64,000 nucleotides of DNA from NCBI GenBank assembly GCA_002480565.1, contig DLCK01000030.1:2328-66327 (forward strand), in the 5' to 3' direction. Origin of the DNA: Phycisphaerales bacterium UBA7800. GTDB lineage: Bacteria > Planctomycetota > Phycisphaerae > Phycisphaerales > Phycisphaeraceae. Positions 50,918 to 60,345 of the stretch are shown here, piece after piece. Position 1 is the first letter of the stretch; every line of letters starts with the position of its first letter. The translations under genes and the position numbers were made by a program. The notes beneath the pieces are model-generated. The model made no database searches, had not been told where the DNA came from, and worked only from the letters and a program-made list of their open reading frames with translations.

Positions 50918-52161
50918 ATGGGATTCATGCCATACGCCATATTTATTCGGGCAACCATGGTTGCGGCAATGGGTCTGACAATGTTCTCCGAAATAGCGTC
51001 AGGGCAAACCACATTCCCCGCAACGGCCAAACATCTTGAACATGCGGCCCCACAAACTCAACCAAACCTGTCGCATCAGACGTCATGGCTCGTGCAACCA
51101 AACGTATGGCCACGCAGTTTGATCTCTGGCTTGAAGAACCGCAACAATATCAAGCTATGGCTTTGAAGGAATGTGGCGTCTTCCCGGAAGGTCGGCTGTA
51201 CCCATTTATCCTCCCAGCGATGGCTTATGCGAACATGGCCATCTCAGGCGATCTGGATAAAGATCTCGCAGCTAAACAAATGCGACACCTTCTGGACATG
51301 GCTATTCCGCAAGTTGGAAAGTTTATAGAGGCTCCTGCAAATGACCTGATGCAAATGTCGACCTATGCCAGGCATGGAACCTTTCTATCCACCTTGAACA
51401 TCGCAATAGGCCACTACCGACTCATCAGCGATGATCCGCGTTACAACAAAATCCACGACTACCTTTCACATTTGCTGCTAGCTGCATTGAAAGCCAAACA
51501 AGGTGGCCCCATTGATTCCTACCCGCAATACACATGGTATTTCGACACCATCATGGCTTTGGCATCACTTGGGATATGGGATCATCTTAATCACACAGAT
51601 TTTGCCAACCCGTTACTTGAAGCGCATCTTGCATGGCGTAAAACAAATGCGACAGTCGCAGACACAAACCTGCCCAGAGCACGCCCAGGTGATAGCTCAC
51701 GTGGCTGTGATCTATCCATGCAAGTTAGTCTGCTTGCCAACATGAAACCTATGGTTGCTCGGGAACTTTACGACAACTATGTCAAAACACATTGGGTGGA
51801 CTTTGGAATCGCCGCAGGCTTCAGAGAATGGCCAGTAAATGTCCACGCTCCGATAGGGGGTGATATCGACTCAGGCCCGGTCTTGATGGGGATCGGCAGT
51901 ACTGCCAGCGGTATCGGAATCGCAGCCACCAAAGCCATGAGTGATGAGCAACGGCTAAACAGTCTGACTCTCCAACTCGACACCGTCTCCCAGTTATTCC
52001 ACAGACTACTCGCTGTGGAACAGCAACAATCCACACAACTCTGGTTAGGCAAAGACCTGCAGATCAACAAGTCCTGCTACACAGGCTTTCTCTATGGTGA
52101 CGCTGCCTTGTTCTATGCGTTGACATGGACACCATTCCCCTACATTAATACTGAAAAATAG
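50918..52161 (+). pseudogene. Secreted helical protein, reading frame broken near 51050
   Basis: The 5' part (50918-51166) encodes a signal peptide (YAIFIRATMVAAMGLTMFSEIASG) and then runs in the wrong frame. The main part (open from 51040, first ATG 51085, 358 codons) lacks any export signal. One extra C in the CCCC run at 51048-51051 would join the two into one protein of about 414 residues. The main part is rich in paired helices (RMATQFDLWLEEPQQYQAM, ILPAMAYANMAIS, YPQYTWYFDTIMALASLGIWD) like an (alpha/alpha) toroid; family not recognised. Either a real frameshift or a base-calling error. Confidence 0.65.
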
Positions 52162-52172
52162 CGTCACCTTAT

Positions 52173-54197
52173 CTACAGTAAATCCAAACAAGCTTGCACG
52201 AATTCATAACTGTAAAATCGAAAGTCCGCAGGCTGATCCATATGTAGATGCAACTTTGCATTGTTCAATGTCGTCATGTGTGATTGGCCTGTGAGCAAAT
52301 CGGTGAGTTTGAGATTGGAATCGGCTGGTAAACCCACAAGCTCAAAATCAGCTTCGGATTCTTGACAATCCAACTCCCGGAACAGGGTGAGGTAGCCACA
52401 ATTGCAATGAGTTATGTGACATTGAAAACCGGTCATCTGTGAACCATCTGGAGTCTGGCCGATGGGGTGCACCATGCCTTTGAGCATGTCGCTTCTGTGC
52501 TGTTTGTATGCCTTGAGGATCGGGCGAATTTGATCACGACATGCTTGATCAAAGGTATGCGTTTCCATGAAAAAGGTTGGCAAGCTCATCAGCGTAATCG
52601 CAGTACAGTAACCAGCTGAATATTGATTGGCATTGGAAAATGCTGGATTGGTTTTGCGCGCGTCCTGGACATCGCCGAGTATCTGACGGATGTCCATGTA
52701 GGTTGCCATCTCCCAAAGATCACGCAGAACCGTATGCGGTCGATACACCACATTCGGCGGACACATCGGCTTGCGGTTGGCATAATAAATCGCGCCGTAC
52801 TCACGGCCCAGAAAATAACCCAGTCGCGGATTAACCTCGGTCGTATCCCAATTCACACGTGTCTGGTGATCCGAGTACAACTCAAAAGCGCGTACCTTTG
52901 CGAGTAGCCCATCCAGTATCTTGCGATTGGTGCAATTCATAAAGTCCAGCTTGTACCACATGAACCCGACGGCATCGAAAGACTTTTGAAGATATGGTAA
53001 ATCGATCATCTCCCCAGCCGTCCACAAACCCAGTTTAACCCCTAAATCACAGGCTTTTTTTATCACCGGTATCCAACCCTCAGGATAACGCTCCGGGCAG
53101 GGTTCCCAGTTGTCATAGCTATTGCCCTGCCAACCATCATCAATTTGAAGCAGGTCAATCCCAAGGTCCGCGCAGGATTCAAGTTCACGTAAAACGTTCG
53201 TCTGCCCTGCTGCTTCTCGGTGTTGCAGATATCCTATGGAACTGCCCCACGTGTTGGCCTGGATCACTGCATGTTGCTCACTCATCGGATACCGAGCGCG
53301 ATCAAACGTCTTAAAAGCAATCTGTCGATCACGGTCTGAATCGGCATAGACAAGACACCAATGCGCCCATGCAGTGATAAAGGTATCACTCAAATCCGCA
53401 GGGAAAAATCCAAGCCCCACCGCTTCAAGTCCGACACCGGGGCGGCAACTAAAAAGTCCACCATCAATGCCCGGTTGATTCACACATCGATGCGACTCCT
53501 TGAGAATCGCAATCCCTTCGCTGTCAGTTTCGACACACATCGCATTGGCCCAGTCACAGGTCTCAAGACTGCCCAGCGTCTTATCGGTGACATGCTCTTT
53601 GAGGAGTCTGGTGTAGGTATCGTTACGGTTTTGCAGATTGTTGTAAAAGCCCCACGCCCGACGCTGTGCATTACCAAAGGTGATCGGCAAGAAGTCCACC
53701 CGCCGGTATCCGCGATCCAGTAATGCCATCTCATTTGAACGATCCGTATTCTCACGTCGATGCAATGTGTGATCCCACTGAAAACCATCGCAAGCGCGAA
53801 ACGCCAACTGCACATGAAGCCCGGGAGTATTGGGATAAGCTCGGACACAAAAGCGAGCCTGCAACTTGGCAGATGGGTAGTCAATGAGGATGGACACCCG
53901 CAAATGTTCAGACGTAAAACCTTCATCATCACTGCTGGTCATTTGAACATCAAGGATCGACGCATCCGGATTTTCCAGTAAACAGGTCGGCAGTTGCCAA
54001 TCCGCATCATGGGGTATCGAATCATTCTGCCATGTGTAATCAGACTGTAATCGTGTGACGGATTGAGTGAGTAAGCCTTTGCCTGTCCATCGCCAGCAAC
54101 GTGTGATCTGTCCGGTACTGACCGTCAGTATTTGGTTTTCAAAACAGGCGGTCGCTTGATTCAAAGCATATTTCACAGGTATGTCGATGGTGGTCAT
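52173..54197 (-). CDS. Alpha-galactosidase, GH36-type
   Basis: 674 residues: N-terminal beta sandwich (~1-290), TIM barrel (~300-590) and C-terminal beta domain. Barrel motifs are DLLQIDDGWQGNSYDNWEP, GLWTAGEMIDLP and FMWYKLDFMN, whose Asp is at the family's nucleophile position; RQILGDVQDARKTNP is near the acid/base region. Cleaves alpha-galactosides such as raffinose or galactomannan side chains. No signal peptide, so intracellular. Divergent from the AraC regulator, which probably controls it; convergent with the frameshifted gene 11 bases away. Confidence 0.9.
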   Translation of the reverse strand: MTTIDIPVKYALNQATACFENQILTVSTGQITRCWRWTGKGLLTQSVTRLQSDYTWQNDSIPHDADWQLPTCLLENPDASILDVQMTSSDDEGFTSEHLRVSILIDYPSAKLQARFCVRAYPNTPGLHVQLAFRACDGFQWDHTLHRRENTDRSNEMALLDRGYRRVDFLPITFGNAQRRAWGFYNNLQNRNDTYTRLLKEHVTDKTLGSLETCDWANAMCVETDSEGIAILKESHRCVNQPGIDGGLFSCRPGVGLEAVGLGFFPADLSDTFITAWAHWCLVYADSDRDRQIAFKTFDRARYPMSEQHAVIQANTWGSSIGYLQHREAAGQTNVLRELESCADLGIDLLQIDDGWQGNSYDNWEPCPERYPEGWIPVIKKACDLGVKLGLWTAGEMIDLPYLQKSFDAVGFMWYKLDFMNCTNRKILDGLLAKVRAFELYSDHQTRVNWDTTEVNPRLGYFLGREYGAIYYANRKPMCPPNVVYRPHTVLRDLWEMATYMDIRQILGDVQDARKTNPAFSNANQYSAGYCTAITLMSLPTFFMETHTFDQACRDQIRPILKAYKQHRSDMLKGMVHPIGQTPDGSQMTGFQCHITHCNCGYLTLFRELDCQESEADFELVGLPADSNLKLTDLLTGQSHMTTLNNAKLHLHMDQPADFRFYSYEFVQACLDLL

Positions 54198-54310
54198 GTT
54201 GCGGACTTTCGTGCAAGGTTTTGTATCATTTCATGGAATAATAGCTTGCCACTCCAACCCAAAACACTGACAATTTGATGTATTGATGTTACATTTTGTT
54301 GGATTAATTC
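54198..54310. promoter_or_regulatory. Shared control region of alpha-galactosidase and AraC genes
   Basis: 113 bases between divergent starts. It contains TGTATTGATGTTACA, an imperfect palindrome, with a TTGATG direct repeat, a plausible AraC-family site. No definite promoter hexamers were fixed. Confidence 0.35.
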
Positions 54311-55162
54311 ATGACTATCCACCACCACCCCAACGAGATGACGGGTTATCTGCATCAGTCGCCGACTCATGTACGATTGCTGCTGGCTGGGCATCGTCAC
54401 GTCTCAGAATGGCGACCGTCGATGGTGGTCGCCAGGCCGCATCTGTTATTGACGTTTATCGATTCGGGTTTTGGGATTGTTGAAGATCAGACCCAACATC
54501 GACTCAAACCTGGCCATTGGTACGTGGTCTTCCCCGATGAAGTCGTGCGTGTGTATACAGACCGGGACAAGCCGATGTGTTACTGGTGGATGGGGATTGA
54601 GGGTGATGATGCCTTGTCGGTGATGCGTCATGCCGAACTCTCGGATCAGCAGCGGGTTCGCAAAGCAAATCAACCCCGGAAAACGAGAAAGCTTTTCGCC
54701 GAATTGATCCAACACATTGCGGATGACAATCCAGCGTCACTACTCTCTGCCAACGGTTGTATGTGGCAAATGCTAGCTCAGCTCACAGGCAAACACTCGG
54801 CTTCATCATCAGCCAGTTCATTGAGCCATGAACATCATGCAGTCCAACAAGCTTGCCAAATCATGCAGCATCAATACGTCACTGACATCAATGCTGCGCA
54901 GGTTGCCTTGATCATTGGCATGGATCGCAGCTACCTGTCAAGCCTGTTTTCTCAAGCCATGGGTATCACCATGCGAGACTATTTACTGTCACTTCGGATC
55001 AGTCGCGCCCAATTGCTGCTAAGGCATAGTGATTTAACTGTTCAGCAAATAGCCCAAGCAGTGGGATACACTGAATACCGATCATTCATCCGAGCCTTTC
55101 GACAGAAAACCACCAAGACGCCAAGACAGTATGCAGACCAGTCGCGTGGTAAAAATCGGTGA
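54311..55162 (+). CDS. AraC-family transcriptional regulator
   Basis: 283 residues: an N-terminal cupin-type sugar-sensing domain (~1-150, PGHWYVVFPDEVVRVYTDRD) and a C-terminal double helix-turn-helix (~185-275: INAAQVALIIGMDRSYLSSLF and LTVQQIAQAVGYTEYRSFIRAFRQKTTKTPRQYA). The divergent alpha-galactosidase gene is the likely target, with a galactoside as likely inducer; both are inferences. Confidence 0.92.
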   Translation: MTIHHHPNEMTGYLHQSPTHVRLLLAGHRHVSEWRPSMVVARPHLLLTFIDSGFGIVEDQTQHRLKPGHWYVVFPDEVVRVYTDRDKPMCYWWMGIEGDDALSVMRHAELSDQQRVRKANQPRKTRKLFAELIQHIADDNPASLLSANGCMWQMLAQLTGKHSASSSASSLSHEHHAVQQACQIMQHQYVTDINAAQVALIIGMDRSYLSSLFSQAMGITMRDYLLSLRISRAQLLLRHSDLTVQQIAQAVGYTEYRSFIRAFRQKTTKTPRQYADQSRGKNR

Positions 55163-55181
55163 CAGATAACGGAGAACATCG

Positions 55182-56228
55182 TTATCGCTGCGAATTTTCC
55201 TGTTCAAAAACCGGACGAATCTGCTGAGCCAACTGCGTCGTGTAAAACGCAGCTGCATCAGCCAGAACATGGTCAGCACTTTGCATGTGCGCCCCGCCTA
55301 CGACCAGTGGTTTTTCAAAGATGAGTTGGACCTGATCATGTTGCTGAGCGTATTCAGCTAAGGCATCAGTAATCTGACGATAGAAATCACCAAAGATTGG
55401 CTGCTTGTACAACTCACTGGAAATTGGACTCATGACCAACAGCACCTGCATCTGATGCTTTTTCGCCAATGCGTTAATCAATTGCAATTCACGAAGATTG
55501 TATTGATGAATGCTGACGTTCTTAAGCACCTGAGCCTTCGCGGTGTGATATCGCAGATCAGCTTTCCATGCCTCTGGCGTATGTTTTGTCTGGGCATTAA
55601 AACCAGAGGATGGCCAATCCCATTGAAGCTGCAAATATCTGTGTGGCTTGAGAATGATCGATTGCAGAGATTGATTCTGATGATACAAGGACAGGTATCG
55701 ATAGGTGTACAATTTCGCTTGATCTTGAAGGCTCAATTCATCTGCACCGGCGCTACGACTCAATTGCGCAACCGAGACGGGAATGTGACTTAATGCCTCC
55801 AGCTTTGCCTGCCTGAACCAGACATCATACACATGCACGAGCATGACAGCTTTAGGCGGATCATGTTTTTGCAGGTAGTCTTCGAGCATCATCCGATCAT
55901 CAATGAGCGTGGTCCCACCGGTCGTACAAAGGTTAAGACTGTCAATGTCCAATTGCTGTTTGAAGATGACAGGATCCACAGCTTGGTTACCACTGGAATC
56001 GCCGAGGATGAGCATGTCCAGGTTGCCCTGTGTTTGTTTTAGCAATTGCCATTTGTGCGCGACCAAAGCAGTGGTGTAATTCACGGGTTTGTGCTGGAGC
56101 ATCAGGCCGGCCAAGGCATTGAATAAGAACAGACCGACTAATGCCACAGTCCAACATACCAACACCCGCCCAGGGGATGCGTCGGGGATCGTCTCTTGGG
56201 GTAGATGGTTTGGCATGTTTGGGGTCAT
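55182..56228 (-). CDS. SGNH-hydrolase-like membrane-anchored protein, MBOAT partner
   Basis: 348 residues with one N-terminal membrane helix (VLVCWTVALVGLFLFNALAGLML) and a periplasmic SGNH-type domain: MLILGDSSGNQAVDP supplies the GDS block and HMQSADHVLADAA the DxxH-like C-terminal block. It follows the MBOAT gene by 15 bases. Such partners (AlgJ/AlgX, PatB, DltD-like) complete acyl transfer to a polysaccharide after the MBOAT protein moves acyl groups across the membrane. Confidence 0.78.
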   Translation of the reverse strand: MTPNMPNHLPQETIPDASPGRVLVCWTVALVGLFLFNALAGLMLQHKPVNYTTALVAHKWQLLKQTQGNLDMLILGDSSGNQAVDPVIFKQQLDIDSLNLCTTGGTTLIDDRMMLEDYLQKHDPPKAVMLVHVYDVWFRQAKLEALSHIPVSVAQLSRSAGADELSLQDQAKLYTYRYLSLYHQNQSLQSIILKPHRYLQLQWDWPSSGFNAQTKHTPEAWKADLRYHTAKAQVLKNVSIHQYNLRELQLINALAKKHQMQVLLVMSPISSELYKQPIFGDFYRQITDALAEYAQQHDQVQLIFEKPLVVGGAHMQSADHVLADAAAFYTTQLAQQIRPVFEQENSQR

Positions 56229-56243
56229 ATTGCTATCCGTAAT

Positions 56244-57656
56244 TTAAAATTGAAAGTAAATGAACTCTGTGGTCTGACGGACACCCCAAATAGCCAAGGC
56301 AACAAGCATGATCGCCATGATGACCGCACTAATCGGCAAGGGGCCATGCAGTATCCAATTCAAATCACGCCGACGTTGTGCAATGACCTGCACCAGACAC
56401 ATTGGAACCAGTAACAGACACATGAGTTTGAGCGTTTCAAGGGTTGAGGGACTGACAGCCAGACTCACACGCCCTGCCAGATCAGCCATCTGTTGAATAT
56501 TCTGACAACGGAAAATCACCCAACCAATCAGCGTCAGCATGAACATCAACAGCATCCGTGGCAAGCGATGTCCGATGCGGGTGGATTGCAGATCAGTCTG
56601 TTTAAGCCAAGGCAGATGGCGATAAAGAATCAACAACATGCCATGGAACAAACCCCATAGGACAAAGTTCCAACTCGCTCCATGCCAGAGTCCGCCTAGC
56701 AACATGGTGATCATGATGTTGATTGAACATCGCAAACTTGAACAGCGATTGCCCTCCAAGGGGATGTACAGGTAATCGCGAAGCCAGGTTGAAAGCGAGA
56801 TGTGCCACCGCTGCCAGAAGTCCGACGGACTGATCGCAAAGTATGGCAGACGGAAATTCACCATCAAGTCAAAGCCCATGAGTTTGCCAAGTCCACGTGC
56901 GATGTCGGAGTAACCTGAAAAGTCGCCATAGATCTGAAAAGCAAATGCCACGACACCGAGTATGACATCCAGTCCGTTGAGGGTTGAATGGGCTGCAAAA
57001 GTATCATTCGCGATCTTTGCCAGATTATCCGCAATGATCATTTTCTTGCAGTAACCGCTTAGGATCAGAAACAGGCCAAGATGAATCTGTCGCCAATCCA
57101 GTCGTCGCCTTTGCATGATCTGTGGCAGAAGATGTGTCGCCCGTTCAATGGGCCCAGCAACCAGTTGTGGAAAGTAACTCACATACAACGCAAAGCTGTC
57201 AAAGCGACGACATGCCTTAAGCTGACCGCGATACACATCAATGGTGTAACTCAAACTCTGGAACGTATAAAACGAAATTCCAATTGGCAGGATCACATGA
57301 AGCGTCACCCAGTCGAGTTGGAATCCCCAAACCCCAAACAGATCCGTAACACTGCTGGCAAAGAAATTGAAATATTTAAAAAATCCCAGCACACCCAGAT
57401 TCACCAACACTGAAACAGTTAACAGACTCCTTCGCGTGCTCTGGGAGTCGGCTTTTTGAATCCCGATGGCGACCACATAATCCGTCAACGTGGAGAGCAG
57501 CAGCAATCCCAGGAATCGCCAATCCCACCAGCCATAGAAAACATAACTGGCCAGCAACAGCCAGAGATTCTGCACGTGATGCCGACGCATCATGGCCAAA
57601 TAGATCACATAAACCAGAATAAAGAAGCAGGGAAAAATTACCGAATGAAACAGCAT
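56244..57656 (-). CDS. MBOAT-family O-acyltransferase (AlgI-like)
   Basis: 470 residues from the ATG at 57656; ~11 membrane helices. Family marks: SYVFYGWWDWRFLGLLLLST, LPIGISFYTFQSLSYTIDVYRG, QLVAGPIERATHLLPQI, DFWQRWHISLSTWLRDYLYIPL and the catalytic His in LGGLWHGASWNFVLWG. AlgI-like proteins acetylate exopolysaccharides such as alginate. First gene of a two-gene unit with the SGNH protein. The target glycan is not encoded nearby. Confidence 0.92.
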   Translation of the reverse strand: MLFHSVIFPCFFILVYVIYLAMMRRHHVQNLWLLLASYVFYGWWDWRFLGLLLLSTLTDYVVAIGIQKADSQSTRRSLLTVSVLVNLGVLGFFKYFNFFASSVTDLFGVWGFQLDWVTLHVILPIGISFYTFQSLSYTIDVYRGQLKACRRFDSFALYVSYFPQLVAGPIERATHLLPQIMQRRRLDWRQIHLGLFLILSGYCKKMIIADNLAKIANDTFAAHSTLNGLDVILGVVAFAFQIYGDFSGYSDIARGLGKLMGFDLMVNFRLPYFAISPSDFWQRWHISLSTWLRDYLYIPLEGNRCSSLRCSINIMITMLLGGLWHGASWNFVLWGLFHGMLLILYRHLPWLKQTDLQSTRIGHRLPRMLLMFMLTLIGWVIFRCQNIQQMADLAGRVSLAVSPSTLETLKLMCLLLVPMCLVQVIAQRRRDLNWILHGPLPISAVIMAIMLVALAIWGVRQTTEFIYFQF

Positions 57657-57965
57657 GCCATAAATCCAAAGAAACCGGAATATCAAACAGTATACCGGGT
57701 CTTCCAATTCGACACCGCAGGCAACGTAAACAGATGAAAAAAAACTACGATCCTTTTTGGCTATCCTGATCGCAGTACTCGAAGATGCAGCATCGCATCT
57801 GTCAGATCATGTGGTTCAAATCAATGGAATCAGAATCGGGTTGGGGCGTCGCTTGGCGTCGAATGCTAATGTGTTGGCATGCAGATCTGAGTGCCAATTG
57901 CATACCTGTTTTCTCTGTTGCGATGGCGCGTCTGGCGCCCACAACCCGATGAATGAGTCGATGCA
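57657..57965. other. Gap between the zinc-ribbon gene and the MBOAT gene
   Basis: 309 bases with no supported gene. A small hairpin AGATGC-AGCATC-GCATCT (around 57784-57801) is the only structure noted. A plus-strand ORF of 88 codons over part of it is not credible. Confidence 0.35.
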
Positions 57966-59507
57966 TTACTGTGTCACATCAATCCCGAAGCCCAGGTCTT
58001 TGGCCGCATCCATGAGTTTTTGAAGATCTTCAAAATGGAATCTTGCACACTTGAATGTGCCATCTTCGGTCTTGACGCGGAGTCCTGCCATGGTGCCGTC
58101 GGGGCGGATGATTAATTGTGCATTGGTGCCGTATTCGACGTCACCTTGACGGTGGAATTTTTTGTAGATCAGCCGGCGATCCGTGAGTACCACACCTGCG
58201 AGTCCTTCGTCCTTTTTGGGGATGTCTGCATCATGGATAAAGTATCGGAACTGTTCACCATCTTGAAAATGCGACCACACTTCCAGACGCCTGCGGACTT
58301 TTTCGTCGAGACTGGTCCATTCGTTTTGCCAGAGATGTGCAATGTCACGGGAGAGTAGTTCGTACTCTTTACCACACATGCCGTTGACATGCCGGAGCCA
58401 TCGCAATGCGACATGGCCGTCGGGAATAAAGACATGTGCCAACGTTGGCCCTTCACCTTTTCGGGATGAGGTGCATTTGAGTGATTGGTTACTGTGGTCG
58501 GTACGGACGTAGTAGGGGAAGGGATAGCGGAAGGGTTCGGGCATTTGCTCGATGACGCCCATGCGTGAGAGCATGTCCTTGCCGGTAATTTTTTGGCTCA
58601 GTTTGGTTTCACGTCCCGCTTCCACATCATAGGCATTGCGTAAGTCACCGCGTGCCTGATCCAAAAATGCCAGCGGACGCGCGACGAGTTGGGCACGTTC
58701 ACTTTCACCGGTAAACGCACATGCCAGAGGCATGGACAGTCTGAATCCCTCGTGTGTCAAAAACCGACTGTCAAAGGTTAACTCCACGCCGCTTTGGGTA
58801 CACTTGGTCACCAGCAAATAGGGTTTGGGTTCGGTGACAACCAACTCCGCGGGATACTCATCCTTGTGCGACTGTCGGGGCGCTTTGGCTTTGCCGGGGG
58901 TGATCGTTTCAGGTGTGACATTTTGCGAGGCAGCAGGACTGGGCGCCGCAGCAGGTGTCGGGTTTGATCCTGTTGGCGACTGAGTCCCAGGCACTTGCGG
59001 GCGGGTTTGGGTTGGTGATGGTGCTTTAGCAGACCCTACAGCGGTTTGAAGATTGTGTTGCTGCGGTTGCGATGGCTGCTTCTTGGGATTGGCCAAGGGG
59101 GGTTGCAGTGGTCTGGGTGGAGCAGCTTGCGGCGCTGTCTGGGTGGTATTGGTTACAGCACCTGAGACCGCCATATCCATGGCCTGCTCGTGGGTGAGGT
59201 CCTTGTTGGTCGCCATGATCTTTTCGATCACTTTGGCGGTCTGCTGTCGTTGCAGATCCTCTTGCTCCGCTCGGCGTTGTGCTTCTTCCTTGAGACGTTG
59301 CTGCCACTCGTTATCAATTTCGTCAGCCAAATCGTCTATATCATCTTCGATCCAGGATGATGCAGTCTGCTCAGCGATATCCGCTTCAGATGGAATTTGA
59401 AATGTGGCATGACACAGCGGACAGCGTGCAACATGGCCCGCAGCCGTGATTGGTACTGTCAACGTCGCTCGGCACGTTGCGCTTGGACAATGAACCTTGA
59501 GATCCAT
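57966..59507 (-). CDS. Zinc-ribbon protein with Pro/Gln-rich linker, unknown function (513 aa)
   Basis: Residues 1-40 hold a zinc ribbon of MJ0042 type: CPSATC followed by CPLC about 20 residues later. Residues ~45-115 are an acidic coil; ~120-215 a Pro/Gln/Ala/Thr-rich disordered linker; ~225-513 a globular domain I do not recognise, with GLAGVVLTDRRLIYKKFHRQGDVEYG, which resembles the strand-rich core of bacterial PH-like domains. No signal peptide or membrane helix. This architecture (ribbon, linker, globular end) is common among unnamed planctomycete proteins. Confidence 0.7.
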   Translation of the reverse strand: MDLKVHCPSATCRATLTVPITAAGHVARCPLCHATFQIPSEADIAEQTASSWIEDDIDDLADEIDNEWQQRLKEEAQRRAEQEDLQRQQTAKVIEKIMATNKDLTHEQAMDMAVSGAVTNTTQTAPQAAPPRPLQPPLANPKKQPSQPQQHNLQTAVGSAKAPSPTQTRPQVPGTQSPTGSNPTPAAAPSPAASQNVTPETITPGKAKAPRQSHKDEYPAELVVTEPKPYLLVTKCTQSGVELTFDSRFLTHEGFRLSMPLACAFTGESERAQLVARPLAFLDQARGDLRNAYDVEAGRETKLSQKITGKDMLSRMGVIEQMPEPFRYPFPYYVRTDHSNQSLKCTSSRKGEGPTLAHVFIPDGHVALRWLRHVNGMCGKEYELLSRDIAHLWQNEWTSLDEKVRRRLEVWSHFQDGEQFRYFIHDADIPKKDEGLAGVVLTDRRLIYKKFHRQGDVEYGTNAQLIIRPDGTMAGLRVKTEDGTFKCARFHFEDLQKLMDAAKDLGFGIDVTQ

Positions 59508-59667
59508 TCACCTTCCTCCAACCCATCATAGGATTCAGGGTGAACTCCTCCCCAATTCGCCTAATCGAAACACACGAAATGCAAACTGATTCTAAATGAA
59601 ACAAGCGTGTTAAACAATCATTTTTTGTATATGGTGGACTGTTTATCTGTACGACATGACAGCGATA

Positions 59668-60288
59668 TCACAAGGCCGTGGCTAAAGCGACTAACCTTCG
59701 AGCGAATGCCGACTTATCCATATGATCCAGATCCAGACGCAGGCCCTCGGCGGTGAGCCAAGTGGCGGAGACATCCGGGGAATCCATCGTCGCAAGTGGA
59801 TTGGCAACAATGGCATCGACACCTTTGCGTTTAAGTTTCTCGGCTGCTCGTTCCTCCAGGACATCTGCAGACTCCAAAGCGAATGCCACGACATGCTGAT
59901 GGGCGGCTTTGTTTTGAGCCATCTGCTTGACCAGGTCCGGGGTGGGACTCAGGTGCAGCATTATGTCCTTGCCTCGCTCGATCTTCCCGTCATGCCACTG
60001 GGCTGGTCGATAGTCCGCCACCGCTGCTGCCATGATCAACAGGTCATGCGCTGGCCAATGCTCTAAAAGCAATTTCTGCAACTCATCACAGGTCTCAAAT
60101 CGCAGAAGCAGAATTTCTTCGTGCAGTCGAACATCCCCGACCGGACCCAGAAGCAGTGTCACCTCATGTCCTGCCTGGATCGCAGCTTCGGCGATGGCAA
60201 TCCCCATCCGACCACTGGAGCGATTGGACAGATATCGCACCGCATCAATCGGCTCACGGGTTGGACCAGCTGTGATGAGAATATGCAT
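59668..60288 (-). CDS. coaB: Phosphopantothenoylcysteine synthetase domain (standalone CoaB)
   Basis: 206 residues matching only the C-terminal half of the usual Dfp (CoaBC) fusion: ITAGPTREPIDAVRYLSNRSSGRMGIAIAEAA, MAAAVADYRPA and a KLKRKGVDAIVANPLATMDSP block that includes the conserved substrate loop. Joins cysteine to phosphopantothenate in CoA synthesis. The CoaC decarboxylase half is not adjacent, so it must be encoded elsewhere. Confidence 0.88.
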   Translation of the reverse strand: MHILITAGPTREPIDAVRYLSNRSSGRMGIAIAEAAIQAGHEVTLLLGPVGDVRLHEEILLLRFETCDELQKLLLEHWPAHDLLIMAAAVADYRPAQWHDGKIERGKDIMLHLSPTPDLVKQMAQNKAAHQHVVAFALESADVLEERAAEKLKRKGVDAIVANPLATMDSPDVSATWLTAEGLRLDLDHMDKSAFARRLVALATAL

Positions 60289-60345
60289 GTATCACTCCAA
60301 TACTGACCCCCGATTGCAGCCTGCATTTTACCCACTGATTCGGCA

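Noticed and set aside
57757..58023. Plus-strand ORF of 88 codons
   Set aside because: Overlaps the 3' end of the zinc-ribbon gene and has no coding pattern.
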